From assembly GCA_025354825.1 (NCBI GenBank), contig JANXMC010000026.1:1-35722 (forward strand): DNA of 35,722 nucleotides, written 5' to 3'. Made by a program: the position numbers and the translations under genes. Below are positions 8,710 through 17,215 of the stretch, piece after piece; positions within the stretch are counted from its first letter, which is position 1; each line of letters begins with the position of its first letter. This DNA comes from Myxococcales bacterium. GTDB taxonomy: Bacteria; Myxococcota_A; Polyangia; Polyangiales; Polyangiaceae. The notes beneath the pieces were generated by a model that had not been told where the DNA came from, did no database searches, and worked only from the letters and a program-made list of their open reading frames with translations.

Positions 8710-11700
8710 ATGAACACGTACTCGAACCTCGTCGAGCTGTTGCAAGACCGCGCAACGACTCAAGGTGGCGCTCGCGCGTACACCTGGCTCGAGAACGGCG
8801 AGGCCGAGACGCGTGTGCTCACGTACGCGCAGCTCCACGCCCACACGCGCGCCGTCGCGCAGAGCCTCCGCGAGCAGCTCGCGCCTCTCGACCGCGTGCT
8901 CCTCGTTTTCGAGCCTGGCCTCGACTTCATCGTCGCGTTCCTCGCGTGCCAGCTCGCGGGCGTCGTCGCCGTTCCCGTCTACCCGCCGCAGCGCCCGGAA
9001 GACGGCGCACGCCTCGCCGCCATTGCGCGCGACTGCGCGGCGTCGGGCGTTTGCACGCAGGGCGCCTATGCGCCGCTTCTCGCGGCTGGGCTCACGGCTC
9101 TTCCTGGGCTTTCGGGCCTGAGGGTGATCGCCACCGATGTCATCGACGTTTCGTCGTGCAGCGACGACGTCGTCTTCAACGCGAGCCTCGACCCCGACGC
9201 GCCGTCGTTCCTTCAGTACACGTCGGGATCGACGGGCACGCCCAAGGGCGTCGTCGTCTCCCACGCGAATCTGCTGCACAACCAGTCGATCATTCGCCAA
9301 GGGTTCGGCAACGACCGCTCCACGATCGCCGTCACGTGGCTGCCGCAGTACCACGACATGGGGCTCATCGGAGGCATCCTCCAGCCGTTGTACGTCGGCG
9401 GTCAGAGCGTGCTCATGTCGCCGTTCGCGTTCCTCCAACAGCCCATTCGGTGGCTTCGCGCGATTACCAAATACCGCGGCACCGTCAGCGGTTCGCCGAA
9501 CTTCGCGTACGAGCTTTGCGTCCGTCGCATAACCGACGACGAGCTTGCCGAGCTCGACCTCTCGAGCTGGTGTGTCGCGTTCAACGGCGCCGAGCCGATT
9601 CGCGTGGCGACCCTCGAACGCTTCGCCGCTCGCTTCGCGCAGGCGGGGTTCCGTCGCGCCTCGTTTTTCCCCTGCTACGGCCTCGCAGAAGGGACGCTCT
9701 ACGTCACCGCGGCGCGCCGTGACAGATTCCCGACGACACTCCACGTCGACGCGGCGACCCTCGAGCAGAACACGCTCCTCGAGGTCGCTCTCGGCGCCGA
9801 GAAGAGCCGCACCATCGTCGGCTGCGGCGCGCCCATCGAGCAGATCGTGCGCACTGTCGACCCGGTCACGCGCATCGCAACGGCGAACGGCAGCGTCGGT
9901 GAAATTTGGGTATCGGGGCCGAGCATCGCGCGCGGGTATTGGGGCCGCCCCGAGCTCTCGCGCGAGACCTTCGACGCCCGCATCGACGGCACCGACGAGG
10001 GTCCCTTCCTGCGCACCGGCGACCTAGGCGTGCTCCACGGGGGCGAGCTCTACGTCACGGGCAGGCTCAAGGAGCTCGTGATCGTCGACGGGCGCAACCA
10101 CTACCCGCAAGACATCGAAGAGACCGTTCAAAACGATCGCCCTATGCTCCGGCGCGGCTGCGGCGCGGCGTTCTCAATCGACGTCGACGGCAGCGAGCGC
10201 ATCGTGATGGTGCAGGAGATCGCGCGCGACGTCGCGAATCTCGACTACGAGCGGCTCGCCGTGGAAATCCGCGAAAGCGTGGCGGCCAAGCACGGTCTCG
10301 CGCTGCACGAGATCGTGTTCGCGCCCCAGGGCGCGATTAAAAAAACGTCGAGCGGCAAAATTCGTCGGCTCTTCGCCCGCGACGGATACCTCGCCGGCAA
10401 GCTCGAGAGCCTCTTCCGAAGTGTCGGCGTCGTGCTCGCACCGCGCGCTTCGGTTCCGCTGCCGTCGATGCCGCCCCAGGCCGACGACACGACCCCCGAT
10501 GCGCCGCTTTCGCAGGTCTCGCGCGATCCGCGCAGCGACGCCGAGCAGCACGTCGGCGATCTCCTCTGTTCCCTCGTGGCCGCATATGTCGGCATCGAGC
10601 CACGCGCCGTCGACCGCGAGCTCCCGTTCTCGGCGTTCGGCCTTCAGTCGCGTGAGCTCGTAGGGCTCTCGGGAGTGCTCGAAAAGCAGCTCGGACGGCG
10701 ACTCTCGCCGCAGATTTTTTACAACTATGCGACGGTCGCCAAGCTCGCGCGGCACCTCGCCGGCGAGGCCGACCTCGACGCGGCTCCGGCGTCGCGTCGC
10801 TTCGTCGGCGCCAAGCCGCACGCCTCGTCGGGCGCGGGCACGAACGGACGACTCGCCATCGTCGGCATGGCCTGTCGCCTCCCGGGCGCGCCGAACATCG
10901 ACGCCTATTGGGATCTCCTCGTTTCCGGGCGCGACGCCATCACGCGCGTCCCCGAGGCGCGCTACGACGTCGCGCGCTGGTACGACCCAGACCCGTCCGT
11001 CGCGGGAAAAATGGCGACGCAGTGGGGCGGATTCATCGACGACGTGGACGCCTTCGACGCCGACTTTTTCGGCATCTCGGCGCGCGAAGCCGAAGCGATG
11101 GACCCGCAGCAGCGCATCGTCCTCGAGCTCGTTTGGCACGCCCTCGAGGACGCAGGCATTCGCCCCGAAGCGCTCCGCGGCACACGCACCGGCGTCTTCG
11201 TCGGCATTAGCGGCAACGACTACGCGCGCCTTCAGTCGGGCACGACCGATCTTCTTTCGGCCCACGCGGGAACGGGCAACTCCCTCTCCATCGTTGCCAA
11301 TCGTATTTCGTATTTCATGGACCTGCGGGGGCCGAGCGTTTCGCTCGATACGGCCTGCTCATCGTCCCTCTCCGCGGTGCACGAAGCCTCGCTTCACCTC
11401 GCGAGCGGCGGGTGCGATCTCGCCATCGTCGCCGCCGTGAATCTGCTCCTCGCGCCCGACGTGACGGTGAGCCTCTCGCAAAACCGAATGATGGCCGCCG
11501 ACGGCCACTGCAAAACATTCAGCAAAGACGCCGACGGCTACGTGCGCGCCGAGGGTGCGGGCGTCGTCGTGCTTCGGCGCGAAGGCGACGCCGTGGCCGC
11601 AGGCGAGCGGATCCACGCGGTCATCGCGGCCACCGCATGCAACCAAGACGGCCGCAGCAATGGGCTCACGGCGCCCAATGGGCTCGCGCAACGAGAGGTC

Positions 11701-14700
11701 GTTCGCGAGGCGCTCGACAAGGCCGGATGGGCCGCTCGCGACGTGCACATGGTGGAGACGCACGGCACCGGTACCCGACTCGGCGACCCCATCGAGGCCG
11801 AAGCTCTCGCGGCGGCCTACGGCGAGGGGCGCGAGGCGTCGTCGCCATTGGTGCTCGGCGCCGTCAAATCCCAAATAGGTCACCTCGAGGCGGCCGCGGG
11901 AATGGCCGGGCTCATCAAAGTAGCCCTCTGTCTCACCAAGGGCGTCATCCCCGCGAATCTGCACTGCGCCGAGACGAATCCGCTCATCTCCGAGACCGAG
12001 TGGAAGCTTGCCCTCCCGCGCGCCGTCACCCCGTTCCCCGTCGTCGCGGTGGGCGACCGCACCTCACGCCGCCGCGCCGGCGTGAGCGCCTTTGGATTCG
12101 GCGGCACCAACGCCCACGTCCTCGTCGAAGAGGCGCGGGTTACTCCCGAAGCCGCTGTCCGCGCGCCGCTCGCATCGATCGTCGTTCCCGCGAAGGCTTA
12201 TCGCAACGTCGTCGTCCTTCCGCTGTCAGCGCGCACCGAGAGCGCCCTCGCATCCCTCGGCGCGGCCTACCAAACGCGCATCGCCGACGACTCGGCAACA
12301 CCCGTAGCCTCGCTCTGCCACGCCGCTGCGGCGCAACGCGGCCACTTCCGCGAAGCACGGCGCGCGGCCTTCGGACGTACCTCGGGCGACCTCGCCCGCG
12401 CCCTCGCCGACGCCCCCCTCGACGCTCCGACCGCCCGTCTCGCGAAGCGCGGCGTCGCCTTCGTCTTCACCGGTCAGGGCACACAACACGTCGCCATGGG
12501 GCACGCGCTCTACGAAACCCACGACGGCTTCCGCGCGACGCTCGACGCTTGCGCGCGCGCTCTCGCGAGCCGCGGCAATCGGCCGCATGGCCTCCTCGAC
12601 GTGCTCTTTCCCTCGGCCGAAAATACGGCCGAAGGCGACGCGCTCCTGGCGCGTGCAGACTACACGCAGCTCGCACTCTTCGCCCTCGAGGTCGCCCTCG
12701 CGCAGGTGTGGCTCGGATGGGGCTTGCAGCCGAGCGTCGTCATGGGGCACAGCCTCGGCGAAATCGCCGCGGCCACCGTCGCAGGCGTTTTCAGCCTCGA
12801 CGACGGCATGAAGCTCGTCGAAGCACGCGGCCGGTTGATGCATGCGCTCCCCGAGGCGGGAGGCATGCTCGTCGTCTTCGCCCACGAGCGCGACCTCGAC
12901 GACGTCCTCGCCCGTGCTGATGCGCGCATCGGCATCGCCGCCTTCAACGGGCCGGGACAGATTGTCCTCTCGGGCCCCGTCGCGTCGCTCGAGAAAGCGC
13001 GCCGCGCCCTCGAGCACCGCGGGATTCAGACGAAGCGCCTCAAGGTCACCCACGCGTTCCACTCGCCGCTGATGCAGCCGATGCTGGAAGACTTTCGGCG
13101 TGTCGCCGAGAGCCTTTCCTACGGCCTGCCGAAGGTGCCGCTCATCTCCAACGTCACGGGGCGCGTCGAGTCGTCGCGCCTCGCCTCGGCCGCGTATTGG
13201 GTCGAGCACGTGGTCGCGCCGGTGCGCTTTCATCAGAGCGTCGAGCATCTCAAGGCGCTCGACGTCGGTGTGCTTCTCGAGATCGGCCCGCGTCCGGTCC
13301 TGGTGGGAATGGCGCGCCGTATCCTGGGTGAGCCCAACTACCTCTTTCGCGCATCGCTCGATCCGAAAGAGAGCAATTGGACGACCCTATCGTCGACCGT
13401 TGCGACACTCTACGAGGCGGGTATCGACCTCGACGCAGGTGCCTTCGCCGACGCCCCCGCGCCGGCCGACGTGGTCCGCGCGCCGCTCTACCCGTTCGCG
13501 AAGAAGCGGCACTGGTTCAGCGCGTCGCCCCATGCGGCGAGCCTCGCGGCGACGCGGCCGGGGGTGCATCCGCTCCTCGGACGCGCGCTCTCGTCGCCGC
13601 GGATGCGCGCGGGCGAGCTTCACTACGAAAGCGACGTATGCCTCCCCGGACCGGCATTTTTCCGCCTCACCGTCGAGCCGGCGGAGCGGCGCCTTTCGCT
13701 CCTCGCCTATCTCGAAATGGCCCTGGAGGCGCAGCACAACCTGTTTCCAGGCGAAGCTCGTCGCGTTCGCGACGTCTTCCTCGAAGGGCTCGTTCAAGTG
13801 GCTCAGGGGGAATCGTGTACTCTGCAAACGCTCTGCGAGCCCGTCGGCGGCGGCGAGCACCGGATGGAAGTCTGGACGCCCGAGACGAGCGCAGGGCGTG
13901 ACGGTTGGCGCCGTGTCGCGCAGGCGAAGCTCTGTGCCGATGCAGGTGCGCTGCCGACCGTGCCGACGCTGGACGACGTACGCGCGCGGGTGACCCAGCC
14001 GCTCGACGTGGACGCTTGGTACGAGAGCACCCGCGAAGGCGGATTCCGATATTGGGTGAGCCCCCACAAGGCGATTCAAAAGCTCTGGTGGGCGCCGTCG
14101 GAAGTGCTCGCGGATATCAAGCTTCGCGACGAGGACGACGCGGGCGCCGACGGTATTTGGATGAAGCACGCCATTTGGCACGCGTGCAACCAGGTCGCCG
14201 GCGCCCTCTGCCCGCGCGATGGCCACGGAACGTACTTCCCCGTTTCGCTCGAAGAGGTTCGCTTCCTCGGCAATTCGGGCCGGTCCCTCGTGCTCCACGG
14301 CCGAATCGCGTCGTCGACGAGTGACACGCGAGGGTGCTCCATCGACATGACGGCCTACGCCGAAGACGGCACTCCCGTCGTCGTGCTCAAGGCCATTCGA
14401 ATGATTCCCGACGAGACGCAGCGGCGTCATCGCGGCGAATGGCAAAAAGCGGCGCCGGACGAGCGGCTCGACTACCTGCGCGAGACCCTCCGTCGCCTCG
14501 TCGCGCGAGCGTTCAAACGTGCCCCGGAGGAGATTGGGTTCGAAGAGCCCCTCGCGAGCCTCGGCCTCGATTCGCTCACGGCCATCGAGATCGGCACCCG
14601 CGTCGAGCAGCTCTTCGAAGTCGGGATTCACTTCGCGGGCCTTCAAGAAGGGATGGGCGTCGATGGCCTCGCGCGCATGCTCAACGACAACCTCGAGGCT

Positions 14701-16491
14701 GCGGAGGGCGGCGCCGCTCTGCCGCGCCCGACGTCGACGCGCTCACCGGTCATCGAGCTCAATCGCGGCGACGCGAGTCTCACGCCGCTCTTTCTGTTGC
14801 CGCCCACGGGCGGCACCGTCTTCTGCTACCGCGAGCTCGCGCGCCACCTGGGTGCGCAGCCGATCGTCGCGCTGCAGTCGCCCGCCCTCGCGGCGGCCGA
14901 TGGGAGCACGCCGCCGTTCGAGACGTTCGAAGCGCTCGCGAGCTACTACGTGCGCGCCGTGCGCGAGCGCCAACCCCGGGGCCCGTACCTCCTCGGTGGG
15001 TGGTCCATGGGCGGCGTTCTCGCCTTCGAGATGGCGCGCCAGCTCGAAGAGTCGGGTGAAGAGATCGCCGGCCTCTTGATGATCGACGCGATGGCGCCCG
15101 CGCCCGAAACGACGGCCTTCCTCGACGCGAGCCTGGAGCCGTCTTCCACGTCGAAGGGAAATGCGCTGACGCTCCTCGCGCGAAGCCTCGGCGTTCGAAT
15201 CGACGGCGCGTCGGCGGCATCGCTCTCGGGCAACGTCGACGCGGCGCTCGAAAAATTGCTGCTCCGTGCGCGCGATCCACGCGACGGCACGGCGGCCCTC
15301 ACCCACGGGGAGCTCCGTCGTCTTCTCGCCGAGTTCGAGCGCAATCTCGCGCTCCTCGGCGCCTACGCAGGCCGCGCCTATGCGGGCTCGGCAACGATTC
15401 TCCGAGCCGAAACCCCGCTGCGTGACGGCGACGCCGAAGCCTCGGGGCGCGACTGGGAGATGTGGCTCGCGGGCATCGACGCGATGCACACGCTCCCGGG
15501 AGATCACTTCGGTCTCCTCTCGGGCTCCCACGTGATTCTCACGGCGTCGTACGTGCGCAAGATGCTCAAAGCGGCATCGCACAAGGGGCGCGACGCAGGC
15601 TCGGACGACCGCACCCTGTCGCTGCTTCATCCGCGGTCGCAAGGGAACATCGTCGTAGCGTCGCCGACACGCACGCCCGACGGCGTCGTACGCGGTGGCC
15701 TCCTCGTCGACGAAACGCATCCGTACTTCTTCGATCATCCGCTCGACCACGTGAGCGGCATTCTCATGCTCGAAGGCCTCTTGCAGCTCGTCGAGACGAC
15801 GGGCACCACGCGCGACGGCTTCGTGCGCAACCTGCGCCTCACGTTCCCGCGCTTCTGCGAAAAAGCCGATCCGGTGGCTCTCGAAGTCACGGTTGGTCAC
15901 GAAGGCGAGCCGCAAGTCGGCCGCGCAGTGCAGGGCGGCCTCCCGGTTTGCACCATGCGGATTCACACCGATGCGGTGACGACGACCGCGCTCGATGTTG
16001 CGCCCCGGCTCATCACGTCGCGCGTGAAGGCGGAGACGCTCCACAAGGTTCACGGGGACAACGTTCTTCTCGGCGACGTACGCATCGAGAACGGCATCGC
16101 GCGCGGCGACGTGGTCTCGCCTCCCGCGGGTCACGTCCTCGCGGAAGGCGATCCGCTCTACCACTCGCCGCTCTTCGCCCTCGAGGCGACGCGGCAGCTG
16201 GTCACCTACCTCGCCCATTCGGCCTACGGCGTTCCGTTCGGAATGCCGATGAACCTCGTGGGCGTCGAGCTGCACCTCGACGCGCCCATTCCACGCAACG
16301 CGCCGCTCACCCTCGTACACACCCTCGTGCACCGGATGCCGGTCGGCGCTAGCACCTTCGCACTCTTCGAGGTGCAGCTCGTCGTTGGCGAGACCGCAAT
16401 CGGCCACTGCCGCATCACCGCGCAGCTCGTGACACGCGAGGCGTACCGCAAGGTGCGGCACGCACGAAACGGCGCGGCAGCCGCGGCGTAG
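8710..16491 (+). CDS. Megasynthase FAAL-ACP-KS-AT-DH(degenerate)-ACP-TE-AfsA-like
   Basis: 2593 residues from ATG 8710, preceded by GGGGTG. Domains: fatty acyl-AMP ligase about 1-570 (YTSGSTGTPKG near 170, LPQYHDMGLIGG, YGLAEGTLY, NHYPQDIEE); ACP1 about 605-690 with Ser647 in FGLQS; ketosynthase about 714-1142 with Cys883, His1018 and His1058; malonyl-type acyltransferase about 1165-1600 with Ser1348 in GHSLG and HAFH at 1448; DH-like domain about 1620-1903 in which the expected His appears to be Thr1654 and the expected Asp His1824; ACP2 about 1915-1995 with Ser1955 in LGLDS; thioesterase about 2014-2290 with Ser2099 in GWSMG and His2266; and an AfsA-like double hotdog about 2315-2585 (DHPLDHVSG at 2342-2350, LEATRQ at 2491-2496). 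No KR, ER or MT is present. Expected work: activate a free fatty acid, extend it once with malonyl, and pass the 3-oxoacyl chain to the AfsA-like part or the TE. First gene of the operon. Confidence 0.93.
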   Translation: MNTYSNLVELLQDRATTQGGARAYTWLENGEAETRVLTYAQLHAHTRAVAQSLREQLAPLDRVLLVFEPGLDFIVAFLACQLAGVVAVPVYPPQRPEDGARLAAIARDCAASGVCTQGAYAPLLAAGLTALPGLSGLRVIATDVIDVSSCSDDVVFNASLDPDAPSFLQYTSGSTGTPKGVVVSHANLLHNQSIIRQGFGNDRSTIAVTWLPQYHDMGLIGGILQPLYVGGQSVLMSPFAFLQQPIRWLRAITKYRGTVSGSPNFAYELCVRRITDDELAELDLSSWCVAFNGAEPIRVATLERFAARFAQAGFRRASFFPCYGLAEGTLYVTAARRDRFPTTLHVDAATLEQNTLLEVALGAEKSRTIVGCGAPIEQIVRTVDPVTRIATANGSVGEIWVSGPSIARGYWGRPELSRETFDARIDGTDEGPFLRTGDLGVLHGGELYVTGRLKELVIVDGRNHYPQDIEETVQNDRPMLRRGCGAAFSIDVDGSERIVMVQEIARDVANLDYERLAVEIRESVAAKHGLALHEIVFAPQGAIKKTSSGKIRRLFARDGYLAGKLESLFRSVGVVLAPRASVPLPSMPPQADDTTPDAPLSQVSRDPRSDAEQHVGDLLCSLVAAYVGIEPRAVDRELPFSAFGLQSRELVGLSGVLEKQLGRRLSPQIFYNYATVAKLARHLAGEADLDAAPASRRFVGAKPHASSGAGTNGRLAIVGMACRLPGAPNIDAYWDLLVSGRDAITRVPEARYDVARWYDPDPSVAGKMATQWGGFIDDVDAFDADFFGISAREAEAMDPQQRIVLELVWHALEDAGIRPEALRGTRTGVFVGISGNDYARLQSGTTDLLSAHAGTGNSLSIVANRISYFMDLRGPSVSLDTACSSSLSAVHEASLHLASGGCDLAIVAAVNLLLAPDVTVSLSQNRMMAADGHCKTFSKDADGYVRAEGAGVVVLRREGDAVAAGERIHAVIAATACNQDGRSNGLTAPNGLAQREVVREALDKAGWAARDVHMVETHGTGTRLGDPIEAEALAAAYGEGREASSPLVLGAVKSQIGHLEAAAGMAGLIKVALCLTKGVIPANLHCAETNPLISETEWKLALPRAVTPFPVVAVGDRTSRRRAGVSAFGFGGTNAHVLVEEARVTPEAAVRAPLASIVVPAKAYRNVVVLPLSARTESALASLGAAYQTRIADDSATPVASLCHAAAAQRGHFREARRAAFGRTSGDLARALADAPLDAPTARLAKRGVAFVFTGQGTQHVAMGHALYETHDGFRATLDACARALASRGNRPHGLLDVLFPSAENTAEGDALLARADYTQLALFALEVALAQVWLGWGLQPSVVMGHSLGEIAAATVAGVFSLDDGMKLVEARGRLMHALPEAGGMLVVFAHERDLDDVLARADARIGIAAFNGPGQIVLSGPVASLEKARRALEHRGIQTKRLKVTHAFHSPLMQPMLEDFRRVAESLSYGLPKVPLISNVTGRVESSRLASAAYWVEHVVAPVRFHQSVEHLKALDVGVLLEIGPRPVLVGMARRILGEPNYLFRASLDPKESNWTTLSSTVATLYEAGIDLDAGAFADAPAPADVVRAPLYPFAKKRHWFSASPHAASLAATRPGVHPLLGRALSSPRMRAGELHYESDVCLPGPAFFRLTVEPAERRLSLLAYLEMALEAQHNLFPGEARRVRDVFLEGLVQVAQGESCTLQTLCEPVGGGEHRMEVWTPETSAGRDGWRRVAQAKLCADAGALPTVPTLDDVRARVTQPLDVDAWYESTREGGFRYWVSPHKAIQKLWWAPSEVLADIKLRDEDDAGADGIWMKHAIWHACNQVAGALCPRDGHGTYFPVSLEEVRFLGNSGRSLVLHGRIASSTSDTRGCSIDMTAYAEDGTPVVVLKAIRMIPDETQRRHRGEWQKAAPDERLDYLRETLRRLVARAFKRAPEEIGFEEPLASLGLDSLTAIEIGTRVEQLFEVGIHFAGLQEGMGVDGLARMLNDNLEAAEGGAALPRPTSTRSPVIELNRGDASLTPLFLLPPTGGTVFCYRELARHLGAQPIVALQSPALAAADGSTPPFETFEALASYYVRAVRERQPRGPYLLGGWSMGGVLAFEMARQLEESGEEIAGLLMIDAMAPAPETTAFLDASLEPSSTSKGNALTLLARSLGVRIDGASAASLSGNVDAALEKLLLRARDPRDGTAALTHGELRRLLAEFERNLALLGAYAGRAYAGSATILRAETPLRDGDAEASGRDWEMWLAGIDAMHTLPGDHFGLLSGSHVILTASYVRKMLKAASHKGRDAGSDDRTLSLLHPRSQGNIVVASPTRTPDGVVRGGLLVDETHPYFFDHPLDHVSGILMLEGLLQLVETTGTTRDGFVRNLRLTFPRFCEKADPVALEVTVGHEGEPQVGRAVQGGLPVCTMRIHTDAVTTTALDVAPRLITSRVKAETLHKVHGDNVLLGDVRIENGIARGDVVSPPAGHVLAEGDPLYHSPLFALEATRQLVTYLAHSAYGVPFGMPMNLVGVELHLDAPIPRNAPLTLVHTLVHRMPVGASTFALFEVQLVVGETAIGHCRITAQLVTREAYRKVRHARNGAAAAA

Positions 16492-16562
16492 GCCGAGGCG
16501 CCGACTGGCAACTTCGAAAACGGATGACCGCCCTGCGGGGCTCGCAAAAAAGGACGCTTCCC

Positions 16563-17210
16563 ATGGCACTCTCTCGAAACAAGCTCCCGATGGTTTTCGC
16601 GCTGATCTTCGTCGTCACGATCGTCGCGCTCGCCTACCGCAAGCTCTCGGCCTGGTCGGGCATCATGCAGATAGGTGGAGCCGTCTTCGTCGCGACGTAC
16701 ATTCTCTGGCTCCTCCTCGAGTCGCGCGTCGCGCTGACGGAAGACACGAAGGGCGAAACCAAGCGCGATCGCGGAACCTGTGAGGCGTACGCCCTCGGCC
16801 GCGCGCTCACCGTCGTCACGGCCCTCGCGTTCCCCACGGTCTGGACGGCGCCGGGCCCGTGGATGCTCGCAGGCTTCGCCTTCTTCCTGGGCGGCGTCGC
16901 CTTCCGCCTCATCGCCATTCGCACGCTCGGCAAGTTCTACTCCCACCGCGTTCGCGTGATGGGCGACCACGAGGTCGTCACGAGCGGGCCGTACCGCTTC
17001 GTTCGCCACCCGGCCTATACGGGAATGCTCACGGCGCACCTCGGCGTCGTCGTCTTTTTCTTCAACCCGTACACGCTCGCGACGCTGCTTCTTCTGCTGC
17101 TTCCGTCGATGATCGTGCGTATTCGCGTCGAGGAAAAATCGCTCTTCGAATTGCCGGGTTATCCCAAGTACGCGCAAAACCGTAATCGCCTCGTCCCCCT
17201 CGCGTGGTGA
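16563..17210 (+). CDS. Isoprenylcysteine carboxyl methyltransferase-like membrane methyltransferase
   Basis: 215 residues. The ATG at 16563 has a good Shine-Dalgarno sequence (AAAAGGAC at 16548-16555, 7 bp spacing), which decides against the upstream in-frame ATG at 16524. About four to five transmembrane segments are followed by the ICMT/PEMT signature: SGPYRFVRHPAYTG with Arg148-His149-Pro150, then a conserved Glu and the C-terminal pattern ExSLFELPGYPKYAQ. Members methylate carboxyl or phospholipid amine groups of membrane-bound lipids with S-adenosylmethionine; many bacterial ones are of unknown substrate. It lies 71 bp after the megasynthase and its stop overlaps or abuts the next gene. 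In this operon it could O-methylate a lipidic intermediate, which is inference. Confidence 0.88.
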   Translation: MALSRNKLPMVFALIFVVTIVALAYRKLSAWSGIMQIGGAVFVATYILWLLLESRVALTEDTKGETKRDRGTCEAYALGRALTVVTALAFPTVWTAPGPWMLAGFAFFLGGVAFRLIAIRTLGKFYSHRVRVMGDHEVVTSGPYRFVRHPAYTGMLTAHLGVVVFFFNPYTLATLLLLLLPSMIVRIRVEEKSLFELPGYPKYAQNRNRLVPLAW

Positions 17211-17215
17211 AATCG

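Noticed and set aside
13567-14416. Functional dehydratase domain in the megasynthase
   Set aside because: The expected His and Asp positions hold Thr1654 and His1824. I therefore call the domain degenerate.
8710-16491. Similarity of the operon to the myxobacterial ether-lipid (elb) multidomain system
   Set aside because: That system, as I remember it, relies on a multifunctional enzyme with reductase and acyltransferase parts. No such reductase domain and no AfsA-like counterpart was recognised to equate the two, so I did not transfer the name.
14743-16569. A 608-codon minus-strand frame opposite the TE/AfsA part
   Set aside because: Antisense to well-conserved TE and AfsA-like sequence, with no domain signals of its own.
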